Origin: Streptomyces sp. DSM 110735
GTDB taxonomy: Bacteria > Actinomycetota > Actinomycetes > Streptomycetales > Streptomycetaceae
Length of the DNA stretch: 64,000 nt
Assembly (NCBI RefSeq): GCF_016482685.1
Contig: NZ_JACYHF010000013.1
Coordinates: 1 to 64,000 of the forward strand
Direction: 5' to 3'
Position 1 is the stretch's first letter, and each line of letters opens with the position of its first letter. The translations under genes and the position numbers were made by a program. Under the pieces are notes generated by a model. It had not been told where the DNA came from. It did no database searches and saw only the letters and a list, made by a program, of their open reading frames with translations. Shown here in pieces: positions 24,410-32,852 of the stretch.

Positions 24410-24937
24410 TCAGCCGCGCGGATCGTCCAGGCGCAACAGCCACACCCCCAGCAGGGTTTCGAGCGCTTCCGCCTCGGCGGGGCTCAACAGGCCCACCAAT
24501 TGACGCTCGTTGCGCATGTGGTCGGTGAACGCCTCGTCGATCAGCTTGCGTCCGGGTTCGGTAAGGGCGACGATCCGGCCGCGCTGGTCGTCGCCCGAGC
24601 GGCGCCGGGTGACGAGTCCGGCGCGCTCCAGGCGGTCGATCCGCTTCGTCATCGCGCCCGTGGTCACCATGGTGTGCGCGGCGAGTTCGCCGGGCGCCCG
24701 CTCGTAGGGGGCACCCGCGCGGCGCAGCGCGCACAGCACGTCGAACTCGCCCTCGCCGAGGCCGTATCGGCGGTACACCAGACACAGTTCCTCGGTGAGC
24801 CGGTCCGCCAGCCGGTGCAGTCGGCCGATCACGCCCTGCGGGGAGACGTCGAGGTCGGGGCGCTCACGGCGCCACTCCTCCTGGATGTGGGCCACACGGT
24901 CCACGGGGTGCCGGTTCTCCATGCCACGGTTCTCCAT
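24410..24937 (-). CDS. MarR-family transcriptional regulator
   Basis: 175 residues with a central winged helix: LCALRRAG..., APGELAAHTMVTTGAMTKRIDRLERAGLVTRR, then the wing DDQRGRIVALTEPGR. Typical dimeric repressors of this family respond to phenolic ligands, drugs or oxidants. It is divergent from an EamA exporter gene only 39 bases away, with two TTCC-N2-GGAA-type palindromes between and over the starts, so it most likely represses both. Two in-frame ATGs (24937 and 24922) are possible starts; the GGAGG before the first is only one base away. Confidence 0.9.
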   Translation of the reverse strand: MENRGMENRHPVDRVAHIQEEWRRERPDLDVSPQGVIGRLHRLADRLTEELCLVYRRYGLGEGEFDVLCALRRAGAPYERAPGELAAHTMVTTGAMTKRIDRLERAGLVTRRRSGDDQRGRIVALTEPGRKLIDEAFTDHMRNERQLVGLLSPAEAEALETLLGVWLLRLDDPRG

Positions 24938-24950
24938 GCCTCCACTTTAG

Positions 24951-24984
24951 CTTCCCGGGAAGTTATATTGGCTTCCATGGAAGC
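24951..24984. promoter_or_regulatory. Double palindrome operator for MarR/EamA divergent pair
   Basis: CTTCCCGGGAAG (24951-24962) and GCTTCCATGGAAGC (24971-24984) are perfect palindromes sharing the TTCC-N2-GGAA core, with centres about 21 bases (two turns) apart. A TATATT -10 element lies between them (24964-24969), and the second palindrome covers the EamA start codon. This fits cooperative binding by the neighbouring MarR protein. Confidence 0.7.
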
Positions 24985-25918
24985 TAATGCGCGCTGGGTG
25001 GCGCTGACCGCGATCGCACCGGTGGCGTGGGGGACCAACTACTTCGTCACGCACGAGTTCCTGCCGCCGGACCGCCCGCTGTACGGGGCCGCGCTGCGGG
25101 CGCTGCCCGCCGGTCTCGTCCTGCTGGCCCTCGCCCGCAAGCGCCCGCACGGCGCCTGGTGGTGGCGGTCGGCCGTCCTCGGGCTGCTCAACGTGAGCGT
25201 GTTCTTCGTGCTCGTCTACGTCGCCGCGCAGCTCCTGCCGACGAGCGTGGCGTCGACCGTCATGGCGGTGTCGCCGCTGACGATGATGCTGATCGCCTGG
25301 CTGCTGGTGGGGGAGCGTCCCCGAGGTGCCCATCTCGCCGGTGCCGTGACCGGGCTCGCCGGGGTGTGCCTCCTGCTGCTCACCGGTGCGGAAGCCGTGA
25401 GCCTGCCCGGAGTCGGGGCGTCCGTCGCCGCCATGCTGGTGTCGTCCCTCGGCTACATCCTGGCCAAGCGGTGGAGCACCGGCACCGGTGGCCAGGCGGG
25501 CACCGACGTACTCGCCTCGACAGCCTGGCAGCTCACCGCCGGAGGGCTGATGCTGCTCCCGGCCGCCGTCGCCGTGGAGGGGACGCCGCCCGTGCTCTCC
25601 GCACCGGCGATCCTCGCGTTCGGCTATGTCGGGCTGATCGCCACCGCGCTGGCCTGCGTCGCCTGGTTCACGGGGCTGCGGCGTCTGCCCGCGGGCACGG
25701 TCGGGCTGGTGGGGCTGCTCAATCCCGTCGCGGGCGTGCTGCTCGGCACGCTGGTCGCCGCCGAGGCGCTGACCGTACAGCAGTGGGGCGGGCTGCTGCT
25801 CGTCCTGGCCGGAGTCGTGCTCGGGCGTCCCTCCCGTACGGCGGACCGGGCGCCGAAGTCCCGCCCCGCCTCACGGAGTTTGCGGCGCCCCGAGCGGCTC
25901 AGCCGTCCAGATTGCTGA
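24977..25918 (+). CDS. EamA/DMT-family transporter (probable exporter)
   Basis: 313 residues with ten predicted membrane helices in two EamA repeats (about 8-140 and 150-290). Segments GTNYFVTHEFLPPDRPL and the second-repeat PVAGVLLGTL are typical of drug/metabolite exporters. The substrate is unknown. ATG 24977 has no ribosome site and sits about seven bases after a TATATT -10 box, so the mRNA is probably leaderless, which is common in Streptomyces. The start codon is inside a palindrome probably bound by the divergent MarR regulator. The 3' end overlaps the convergent Dyp peroxidase gene by 20 bases. Confidence 0.88.
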   Translation: MEANARWVALTAIAPVAWGTNYFVTHEFLPPDRPLYGAALRALPAGLVLLALARKRPHGAWWWRSAVLGLLNVSVFFVLVYVAAQLLPTSVASTVMAVSPLTMMLIAWLLVGERPRGAHLAGAVTGLAGVCLLLLTGAEAVSLPGVGASVAAMLVSSLGYILAKRWSTGTGGQAGTDVLASTAWQLTAGGLMLLPAAVAVEGTPPVLSAPAILAFGYVGLIATALACVAWFTGLRRLPAGTVGLVGLLNPVAGVLLGTLVAAEALTVQQWGGLLLVLAGVVLGRPSRTADRAPKSRPASRSLRRPERLSRPDC

Positions 25919-26882
25919 GGAATTTCCGGGCAGGGACGAAGAAGGTCACCCCGGTCACCGCCCGCGAATAGTCCAGGATGCGGTCGTGCAGTGGCGGCGG
26001 GTCCCCGATGAACATGCGCTCCATCATTTTCTCGATGACCCACAGATGCCGCGAGTAGCCGATGAAATACGTGCCGAACTCGCCCCGGCCGGGATGGGCG
26101 AAGGGCATGTTGTCGCGCAGGATGTCGTGCTCGCCCTCGGCGTCCTGGATGGTGCAGAGGGTCTTGTGCGACTTCTGGCCCTCAGTCGCGTCGGGCAGTT
26201 CGATGTTGTCGAACTTGGTGCGCCCGATGACGGCTTCCTGGGTCTCCGTGGTCTGCGACCGCCAGGCGGTCAGGTTGTGCAGATACTTCTGGATGACCAC
26301 GTAACTGCCGCCCTCGTAGGCGGGGTCCTCCTCGCCGACGAGCGTGGCCTCCGGCAGGTCCAGGCCGTTGGGGTTCGCCGTGCCGTCGACGAATTCGAGA
26401 AGGTCCCGGCCGTTGTAGTAACGGAAACCGGTGACGTCATCCACCGCCGTCACCGAATCGCCGAACGCCTCCAGCAGGATCTTCTCGAATTCGATGACCA
26501 GATCGACCGAATCACAGCGAATGTGGTAGAGAAGATCGCCTTCGGTGGCGACCGCGGTGTGCTGGGCGCCCCGGACCTCCTGGAAGGGGCGGAGTTCCTT
26601 CGGCAGCGGTTTCCCGGTCAGTGGTTCCCAGACGTGGTGGGAGATGCCGACATTGCAGGTGAAGACCGAGGAATTGACCTGCTGGATCTGGATGTCCTTG
26701 ACGAGGTCGTCCGTGCTCGCGACCACGGAGCGCGCCTTGTCCATCGCCTGCTCGCCGGAATTGACGGTGAGGACCAGGAACGCGGCGGCGGCGGTGAGCG
26801 GCGCGTCGATGTACTGCGGCTCGGTGTCGAGGGCGTGCTTGGCGGCGGCGGATCGTGCGTTCTGCGAGGCGGAGTAGTCCAT
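25899..26882 (-). CDS. Dyp-type haem peroxidase
   Basis: 327 residues, the usual length for the class. Features: N-terminal LTVN and ... DTDDLV-like segments, the FVDGTANPNG motif holding the catalytic Asp, QKSHKTL with the likely proximal haem His, and the NMPFA...GEFGTYFIGYSRHLWVIEKMMERMFIG signature region (seen from about 230 to 275). Dyp peroxidases use H2O2 to oxidise dyes, phenols or porphyrinogens. The canonical GxxDG reads EFVDG here, with Glu replacing the first Gly, a small oddity. There is no encapsulin gene next to it and no clear encapsulin-targeting tail. Confidence 0.9.
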   Translation of the reverse strand: MDYSASQNARSAAAKHALDTEPQYIDAPLTAAAAFLVLTVNSGEQAMDKARSVVASTDDLVKDIQIQQVNSSVFTCNVGISHHVWEPLTGKPLPKELRPFQEVRGAQHTAVATEGDLLYHIRCDSVDLVIEFEKILLEAFGDSVTAVDDVTGFRYYNGRDLLEFVDGTANPNGLDLPEATLVGEEDPAYEGGSYVVIQKYLHNLTAWRSQTTETQEAVIGRTKFDNIELPDATEGQKSHKTLCTIQDAEGEHDILRDNMPFAHPGRGEFGTYFIGYSRHLWVIEKMMERMFIGDPPPLHDRILDYSRAVTGVTFFVPARKFLSNLDG

Positions 26883-27011
26883 TGGCCTCTCCCGGTGAGC
26901 GTCGTGCGGCTGTCACGGTGCTGTGCGTGGTCACCCCGACGCCGTTCGTGACGGGGCGATCCGGCCAGACCAGCATCGGACACGCGACGGCGCTTCGCCA
27001 CCGCCCGCCCG

Positions 27012-28619
27012 TCAGCGCCCCTGGAGGGCGCGGTGCAGGGCGGCGACGGTCCACACGAGCGGGCGGCGCGCGCCGAGGGCGACCTGAGCCGCGTTGGCAC
27101 CGGGGGCGCCGTGCACCCCGCCGCCGGGATGCGCGGAGGACGAGGCCAGATACAGACCCCGGATCGGCGTCTCGGGGCGCCCGGTGCCCGGGATCGGACG
27201 GAAGACCGCCTGCTGGTGCAGATTGGTGGTGCCGCCGTTGAGGGCGCCCTCGTTCAGATTGGCGTCGGCCGCCTGGAGCGAGGGCGGTGCCAGGACGCGC
27301 CGGTTCAGGATGCGCTCGCGGAAGCCCGGCGCGTGCTCCTCCACCCGCTGCTCGATCCGGTCCGCCATGATCTCGCGCTCCGCCGCGTCCCAGTTCCCCT
27401 TGAGCGGACCGCCCTCCGCCGCGTCACCGCGCGGGTCACGGGGCAGATGGGTGTACGCCCACGCGGACTCGGTGCCCGCGGGCGAACGCGTCGGGTCGGC
27501 GGTGGTCATCTGGCCGAGCAGCAGGAAGGGGCGGTCCGGGACGAGCCGCATGGCGATCTGCGCCGCGAACCGGGTCAGGTCGTCGACGCTGTCGGCGATG
27601 TGGACCGTCCCCGCCCGCCCCGTCTCCTCGGCCTTCCACGGGATCGGGCCGCTGAGCGCCCAGTCGACCTTGAAGGTGGCGAAGTCCCACTGGAAGCGCT
27701 CCATGTCCGAGCGGACCCGCTCCGGCAGATGCTCGGGCGCGACCAGAGCGCCGTACAGGTCGGGCGCCGACACGTCGGCGAGGACTGCGCGGCGCGCCGG
27801 GATCGCGTCGCCGTCGGCCGTGCGCACTCCGAGGGCACGGCCGTCGTGGACGACCACCTGGGTCACCCGCGCGCCGCAGCGGATGACGCCGCCCCGGCGC
27901 TCCAGCCTGCTCTGCAGCGCGCGGGTCAGGGCGCTCGCGCCGCCGACCGGCACCGGGAAGCCGTACGTCTGCCCGAGCATCGACATGATCCAGCCGAAGC
28001 CCGCGCCGCCCGCCGATTCCGGGCCCAGGTCGGCGTGCAGGGCGGTGCCCGCGACCAGCAGCCGCGCCGCCTCGCTGTCGAACTCCTCCTCGCCGAAGCG
28101 GCGCACGGGCAGCAGCAGGCTCCGCGCGAGCTGGAGGCTTCCGTGGGCCCGCATCCGCAGACCCAGCGACACCAGCGGCTTCACCGGCGGCATCGTGGCG
28201 AAGATGGCGCCGAGCAGGTCCTTGCCCGCCCGGTCCCAGGTCTCGCACAGCGCCTGCCAGGACCGTCCGTCGCCGTCGGCGAAGCTGTCCAGGTTCTCAG
28301 CGGTGACCTCACGGTCCCGGTCCAGGACCGCGCAGCGCCCGTCCGGCAGCGGATGGGCCAGCACCGTCGGCGCGTGGGACCAGCGCAGCCCCTCCTCCTC
28401 AAGGCGCAGGCCCTCGATGACCGGGGAGGCGGCGGCGAGCGGATAGAAGGAGCTGAAGATGTCGTTGACGAAGTCGGGGTGCACGCCGTGGTCGCTGCGC
28501 ACCGCGCCGCCGGGCGTGTCCGCCGCCTCCAGCACGGTCACGCTCCAGCCGTGGTCGGCCAGTACGTTCGCCGCCACCAGCCCGTTGGGTCCGGACCCGA
28601 TCACCACCGCGTCAGTCAT
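27012..28619 (-). CDS. FAD-dependent phytoene-desaturase-like oxidoreductase
   Basis: 535 residues. An N-terminal Rossmann FAD motif (VVIGSGPNGLVAANVLADHGWSV) followed by the amine-oxidase/CrtI-type fold. The C-terminal LYLASSSAHPGGGVHGAPGANAA motif is characteristic of CrtI-like desaturases and retinol-saturase relatives. No other carotenoid genes are nearby, so the substrate is likely different, perhaps a lipid or polyene. The stop region of the downstream-oriented SRPBCC gene overlaps its start by eight bases, so the two are coexpressed (SRPBCC first). Confidence 0.88.
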   Translation of the reverse strand: MTDAVVIGSGPNGLVAANVLADHGWSVTVLEAADTPGGAVRSDHGVHPDFVNDIFSSFYPLAAASPVIEGLRLEEEGLRWSHAPTVLAHPLPDGRCAVLDRDREVTAENLDSFADGDGRSWQALCETWDRAGKDLLGAIFATMPPVKPLVSLGLRMRAHGSLQLARSLLLPVRRFGEEEFDSEAARLLVAGTALHADLGPESAGGAGFGWIMSMLGQTYGFPVPVGGASALTRALQSRLERRGGVIRCGARVTQVVVHDGRALGVRTADGDAIPARRAVLADVSAPDLYGALVAPEHLPERVRSDMERFQWDFATFKVDWALSGPIPWKAEETGRAGTVHIADSVDDLTRFAAQIAMRLVPDRPFLLLGQMTTADPTRSPAGTESAWAYTHLPRDPRGDAAEGGPLKGNWDAAEREIMADRIEQRVEEHAPGFRERILNRRVLAPPSLQAADANLNEGALNGGTTNLHQQAVFRPIPGTGRPETPIRGLYLASSSAHPGGGVHGAPGANAAQVALGARRPLVWTVAALHRALQGR

Positions 28620-29115
28620 GACCCGCCTCCCCGCTCGCCGAGGACCGCGCGGGCGAGGCGGCGCCCTTCTCCCCGCGCGCCCTCGGATGCGTCTCCTCCA
28701 CCACCCGGGCCAGCCGCGCGAGCATGCCCCGGTGGCGGAGCTGGATCACCGCGTCGAGCAGGGTGTTGTGCAGCCGGTTGCCCAGTCCGCTCAGCGGATG
28801 CTCGTCCACGATGACGAGCGTGTTCTCGCCCCAGGGACGGATCTCGAAGGCGATCCGCGCGCTGCCGATCCCGCTGCGCGCCTCCAGCTCCAGATACTGC
28901 GGCGGATCGAAGCGGCGGACCACGGTGTATCCCTCGGCCACCCGGGGACCGAGCGGGATCGTGTAGGAGAGGGACGAGCCGAGTTCGGGCCAGTCGCCCT
29001 CGCGGGGAGCGGTCTCGGCGGTGCCGACGACCCAGTCCGCGTAGCGGTAGGGGTCCGCCAGCACGCTCCACACGTCGGCGGGCGCGCGTTCGATGAGCTG
29101 GTACCGGATCGCCAC
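28612..29115 (-). CDS. SRPBCC/polyketide-cyclase-like ligand-binding protein
   Basis: 167 residues. The START/Bet v1-like helix-grip fold is recognised from ERAPADVWSVLADPYRYADWVVG at the N-terminus and a central beta-rich stretch. A charged tail of about 25 residues follows. Such proteins bind hydrophobic ligands or act as cyclases. Eight-base overlap with the FAD oxidoreductase gene suggests the pair handles the same lipid-like substrate (inference). ATG 29115 follows a GAGGAG site. Confidence 0.85.
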   Translation of the reverse strand: MAIRYQLIERAPADVWSVLADPYRYADWVVGTAETAPREGDWPELGSSLSYTIPLGPRVAEGYTVVRRFDPPQYLELEARSGIGSARIAFEIRPWGENTLVIVDEHPLSGLGNRLHNTLLDAVIQLRHRGMLARLARVVEETHPRARGEKGAASPARSSASGEAGHD

Positions 29116-29205
29116 GGTCTCCTCCTCGCGGACGGCGCTGCGTTCCCGGGTGCCCGAGTAACCCCGTGGGTACGGCTCACACGCCGCGCCCCCGGGCCGT
29201 ACGGG

Positions 29206-30177
29206 TCAGTCGAATGCCTCGCGCAGGGCGGACAGCAGCGTCTTGCGCGACCAGTCGATGAAGTCCGGCTGGGTCTCGCCGCCGATCTGCACCAGGGCGA
29301 CCTCGGTGAACCCGGCGTCCACGTACGGCCGTACCGCCTCCACGAACGCCTCCGGGTCGTCGCCGCACGGAATCGAGGCGGCGACGTCCTCGCGGGTCAC
29401 GAACTGCGTGGCCGAGGCGAAGGAGTCCGGGTGCGGCAGCTCGGAGTTGACCTTCCAGCCGAGCCCGAACCAGCGGAACTGGTCGTGCGCGCGGTCGATG
29501 GCCGCCTCGCGGTCGGGACCGTAGCTCACCGGGAGCTGCCCGACCCGGGGCTTGCCCGCGCCGCCGTGCCGGTCGAAGGCGTCCAGCAGCTCCTTCTTGG
29601 GCTCCGTCGCGATGACCAGGTCGCCCAGATGCCCGGCCAGCGTGCACGACTGCTCGCCCGAGACGGCGATGCCGATCGGCGGCGTCTTCTCCGGCAGGTC
29701 CCACAGCCGTGCCGACTCCACGTCGAAGTACGTGCCGTGATGGGTGACATGACCGCCCTCGAAGAGCGCGTGGATGATTTCCACCGCCTCTTCCAGCATC
29801 TCGTGCCGCACGTCCACGGCGGGCCAACCGCCGCCGGTCACATGCTCGTTGAGGTTCTCGCCCGAACCGAGCCCCAGCCGGAACCGGCCCTCGGCGAGGA
29901 GTTGCAGAGTCGCTGCCTTCTGCGCCACGACCACCGGGTGGTAGCGGACCGTCGGGCAGGTCACGTACGTCATGAGCGGGATCCGCGAGGTCGCCTGCGC
30001 CGCCGCGCCGAGCACCGTCCACGCGTAGGGGGCGTGGCCCTGCGAGCGCAGCCACGGGAAGTAGTGGTCGGAGGTGACGGAGAAGTCGAACCCCGCCTCC
30101 TCGGCGCGGACCACATGGTCCACCAGTTCCCGGGGTCCGGCCTGTTCGGTCATCATCGTGTATCCGATTCGCACCAT
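29206..30177 (-). CDS. LLM-class F420-dependent oxidoreductase
   Basis: 323 residues, luciferase-like TIM barrel. The N-terminal MVRIGYTMMTEQAGPRELVD, FDFSVTSDHYFPWLRSQGHA and LGSGENLNEH segments match the F420-dependent family that includes glucose-6-phosphate dehydrogenase-like enzymes (TIGR03557-type). It should bind the deazaflavin cofactor F420 in the cytosol and move hydride to or from an unknown substrate. It lies between SRPBCC/FAD genes and the catalase without overlap. Confidence 0.88.
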   Translation of the reverse strand: MVRIGYTMMTEQAGPRELVDHVVRAEEAGFDFSVTSDHYFPWLRSQGHAPYAWTVLGAAAQATSRIPLMTYVTCPTVRYHPVVVAQKAATLQLLAEGRFRLGLGSGENLNEHVTGGGWPAVDVRHEMLEEAVEIIHALFEGGHVTHHGTYFDVESARLWDLPEKTPPIGIAVSGEQSCTLAGHLGDLVIATEPKKELLDAFDRHGGAGKPRVGQLPVSYGPDREAAIDRAHDQFRWFGLGWKVNSELPHPDSFASATQFVTREDVAASIPCGDDPEAFVEAVRPYVDAGFTEVALVQIGGETQPDFIDWSRKTLLSALREAFD

Positions 30178-30262
30178 AGATGCCCGAGTCCCCGCTCTCG
30201 CTCACGGAAAACAGACGGGAGCGGGCCGAATCGACCCGGCCCGCTCCGGCAGGGGGACGCGG

Positions 30263-32542
30263 TCACACCTGGGGCGTGAACCGCTCCCAGACCCGGTGAC
30301 CGCCCAGCAGGGTCAGGATCTGCTCCAGCACCTCGGTCGCGTTCGCGCCGGTCACCACGCCGGGCGCGTCCTGCGGAATGCCCGCCGCGCGCAGCGTCTC
30401 CTCGGCGCCGTTCCAGCCGCCCAGCGCCTTGCCGTGCCGGAACGCCTCGTCCAGCAGCAGCGCCACCCGGGGATCGACCCCGGTGCCGTCCGCGCCGCCC
30501 GCCTTCGCGTCACGGGCGCCGTAGGCGTCGTCACCGACCGGGGCGGGTCCGGCGAGGAGCACGGCGTCGAACTCGGTCGAGCGCGTCGTGGCGTACGAGC
30601 GCTGCACCGTCAGCGGATCGCCGTCGGCGGGCAGCTCGCCGCCGGTCGGGGCGACGATCAGCGGGACGACGTCCGCCGCCAGGGCCGCCTTCTGCACCGC
30701 GCGCACCGACTCCGGGTCGGAGTCCGGACCCGCGACGATCCCGATGACCCGCCCGTCCACCGGCCAGACCCGCCCCACCTGCGACAGCGCGGGCGACGGT
30801 TCCACGTCCGCGAGCGGCACCGTCGGCTCCGGGACGGGCAGCCCGAGACCCTCCGCCACGCCCGCGCACAGCTCCGGGTCGATGTTCGCGAGGACCTGGA
30901 GACCGCGCTCCTTGATGGCTTTCTCGTAGCACTTGCCCAGCTCGAAGGTGTACGCCGCGACGATGTGCTCCTTCTCGACCGGGCTCATGCTCAGCCAGAA
31001 CCGGCGCGCCTGGCTGAAGTGGTCCGCGAAGGTCTCCGGCGCCTCGCGCACCTTCTGCCCCTCGGGCACGGTCACCGGGGTCTCCACATAGGCGTGCTGC
31101 GCCTGACCGGCCAGGAACGGGCAGCCGCCGTCGAGGGAGTTGGGCCGGTAGGCGGCCACACCCGTGTGCACGGCCGTCTGGTGCATCCCGTCGCGCAGCA
31201 TGTCGTTGACCGGCGCCAGCGTGCGGTTGACCGGGATCTGCGCGAAGTTGGGACCGCCCAGACGGCTGATCTGGGTGTCCAGATAGGAGAACAGCCGCCC
31301 GGTCAGCAGGGGGTCGTCGGTCACGTCGATGCCCGGCACCAGATGCCCGGGGTGGAAGGCGACCTGCTCCGTCTCGGCGAAGTAGTTGACCGGGTTGGCG
31401 TTCAGCGTGAGCAGCCCGATCGGCTGCACGGGCGCCAGCTCCTCGGGCACGAGGTTGGTCGGATCGAGCAGGTCGATGCCCTCGAAGGTCTGGTCCGGTG
31501 TGTCCGGGAAGGTCTGGATGCCCAGCTCCCACTGCGGATACGCGCCCGCCTCGATGGCGTCGGCGAGGTCACGCCGGTGGAAGTCCGGGTCCATGCCGCA
31601 GATGAGCTGCGCCTCCTCCCACACCAGGGAGTGCACGCCCAGCCGGGGCTTCCAGTGGAACTTGACGAGGGTGGTCTCGCCGTCGGCGTTCCGCAGGCGG
31701 AAGGTGTGGATGCCGAAGCCCTCCATCGTCCGCAGGGAGCGCGGCAGACCCCGGTCGGACATGTTCCAGAGGGTGTGGTGAGTGGCCTCGGTGTGCAGGG
31801 TGACGAAGTCCCAGAAGGTGTCGTGCGCGCTCTGCGCCTGCGGGATCTCCCGGTCGGGCTGCGGCTTGCCCGCGTGGATCACGTCCGGGAACTTGATCGC
31901 GTCCTGGATGAAGAACACCGGGATGTCGTTGCCCACCAGGTCGAACGTGCCCTCGTCGGTGTAGAACTTCGTGGCGAACCCGCGCGTGTCGCGCACCGTG
32001 TCCGCCGAGCCGCGCGAGCCGAGCACGGTCGAGAAGCGCACGAACACCGGCGTCTCGACGCCCTCCTGGAGGAAGCCCGCCCGGGTCACCCCGGAGGCGT
32101 TCCCATATGCCTGGAACACACCATGGGCGGCGGCACCCCGTGCGTGCACCACACGTTCCGGGATCCGCTCGTGGTCGAAGTGGGTGATCTTCTCGCGCAG
32201 ATGGTGGTCCTGGAGCAGCACAGGACCGCGCGCGCCCGCCTTCAGCGAGTGATCGGTGTCGTACAGCCGATTGCCCTGGGCCGTGGTCAGCCACTCGCCG
32301 TCCTGCTCCCTGAGGTCCCGTTCGGCTCCGCTCGGGCGGCCGGTGGGACCGACCGTGGGAGGCGCCGTCTGGTCGGGCTGGGCGGGCGGCGGTCCGGTGG
32401 GCTCGGTGGGTTCGTCGAACGAGGGACGGTCGACCCCCGGTCCGCTCAGGACGTCGGCGGCCGACTCGGGGGGTCGCTCGCCCGGGGTCTTCGAAGCGCC
32501 GCTGTCCTGCCCGTCGTTCCGCTGGTCGTTCCGGTCCTGCAT
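30263..32542 (-). CDS. katE: Large-subunit monofunctional catalase (KatE/HPII type)
   Basis: 759 residues from ATG 32542, with a GGGAGG site five bases before; longer readings upstream are not conserved. A Pro-rich N-terminal arm precedes the catalase core. Catalytic His is in VVHARGAAAHG, the distal Asn in VGNDIPVFFIQDAIKFPD, and the haem-ligand Tyr in RLFSYLDTQISR. A C-terminal flavodoxin/DJ-1-like domain (about 600-755, RVIGIVAGPDSDPESV...) is diagnostic of the HPII class. It breaks H2O2 into water and oxygen. A general-stress sigma-factor promoter is common for such genes but I could not identify one clearly. Confidence 0.95.
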   Translation of the reverse strand: MQDRNDQRNDGQDSGASKTPGERPPESAADVLSGPGVDRPSFDEPTEPTGPPPAQPDQTAPPTVGPTGRPSGAERDLREQDGEWLTTAQGNRLYDTDHSLKAGARGPVLLQDHHLREKITHFDHERIPERVVHARGAAAHGVFQAYGNASGVTRAGFLQEGVETPVFVRFSTVLGSRGSADTVRDTRGFATKFYTDEGTFDLVGNDIPVFFIQDAIKFPDVIHAGKPQPDREIPQAQSAHDTFWDFVTLHTEATHHTLWNMSDRGLPRSLRTMEGFGIHTFRLRNADGETTLVKFHWKPRLGVHSLVWEEAQLICGMDPDFHRRDLADAIEAGAYPQWELGIQTFPDTPDQTFEGIDLLDPTNLVPEELAPVQPIGLLTLNANPVNYFAETEQVAFHPGHLVPGIDVTDDPLLTGRLFSYLDTQISRLGGPNFAQIPVNRTLAPVNDMLRDGMHQTAVHTGVAAYRPNSLDGGCPFLAGQAQHAYVETPVTVPEGQKVREAPETFADHFSQARRFWLSMSPVEKEHIVAAYTFELGKCYEKAIKERGLQVLANIDPELCAGVAEGLGLPVPEPTVPLADVEPSPALSQVGRVWPVDGRVIGIVAGPDSDPESVRAVQKAALAADVVPLIVAPTGGELPADGDPLTVQRSYATTRSTEFDAVLLAGPAPVGDDAYGARDAKAGGADGTGVDPRVALLLDEAFRHGKALGGWNGAEETLRAAGIPQDAPGVVTGANATEVLEQILTLLGGHRVWERFTPQV

Positions 32543-32773
32543 CGCGGCCTCCCAGGTTGTCGTCCGCGTCGTGAAGCGTCCGTTCGCGTGCCGTCGGCGG
32601 GGAGCCACGGGGGGTGGACCGCACCCGTCGACAGGATCGCGTGTTCCGTCAGGCCGGCGAGCGGTACGCGCACGGCGCCCGCCCTCGCCGTCCGTACGGG
32701 TTTCCATCCGACGGGCGCCCACACACGCTCGCGCCCCGATTCCGGAAAAGCGGCGCGAGGAGGTCCGGGAGCG

Positions 32774-32814
32774 CGGTGTGCCGTGACCCGTCCGGCACGG
32801 GCCACGGCACACCG
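32774..32814 (-). terminator. Terminator hairpin after the 2-hydroxyacid dehydrogenase gene
   Basis: Eighteen-base arms CGGTGTGCCGTGACCCGT and ACGGGCCACGGCACACCG pair with one mismatch around a five-base loop, 24 bases past the stop codon of the minus-strand dehydrogenase gene. Confidence 0.75.
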
Positions 32815-32852
32815 GGCGTCAGCCGCGCGGGAAGGCGTCAGTCGCGCGGGAA
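32815..32852 (-). repeat. 19-bp tandem duplication at the dehydrogenase stop codon
   Basis: Two adjacent 19-base copies (32815-32833 and 32834-32852) differ at one base. The gene ends ...FPRD-stop in the upstream copy. The second copy would read AFPRG-stop, so the duplication repeats the last codons without altering the product. Confidence 0.8.

Noticed and set aside
25899..26882. Encapsulin cargo assignment for the Dyp peroxidase
   Set aside because: No encapsulin shell gene nearby and no clear targeting peptide at the C-terminus.
27012..29115. Carotenoid biosynthesis cluster
   Set aside because: Only a CrtI-like FAD oxidoreductase is present; no phytoene synthase or geranylgeranyl synthase in the window.
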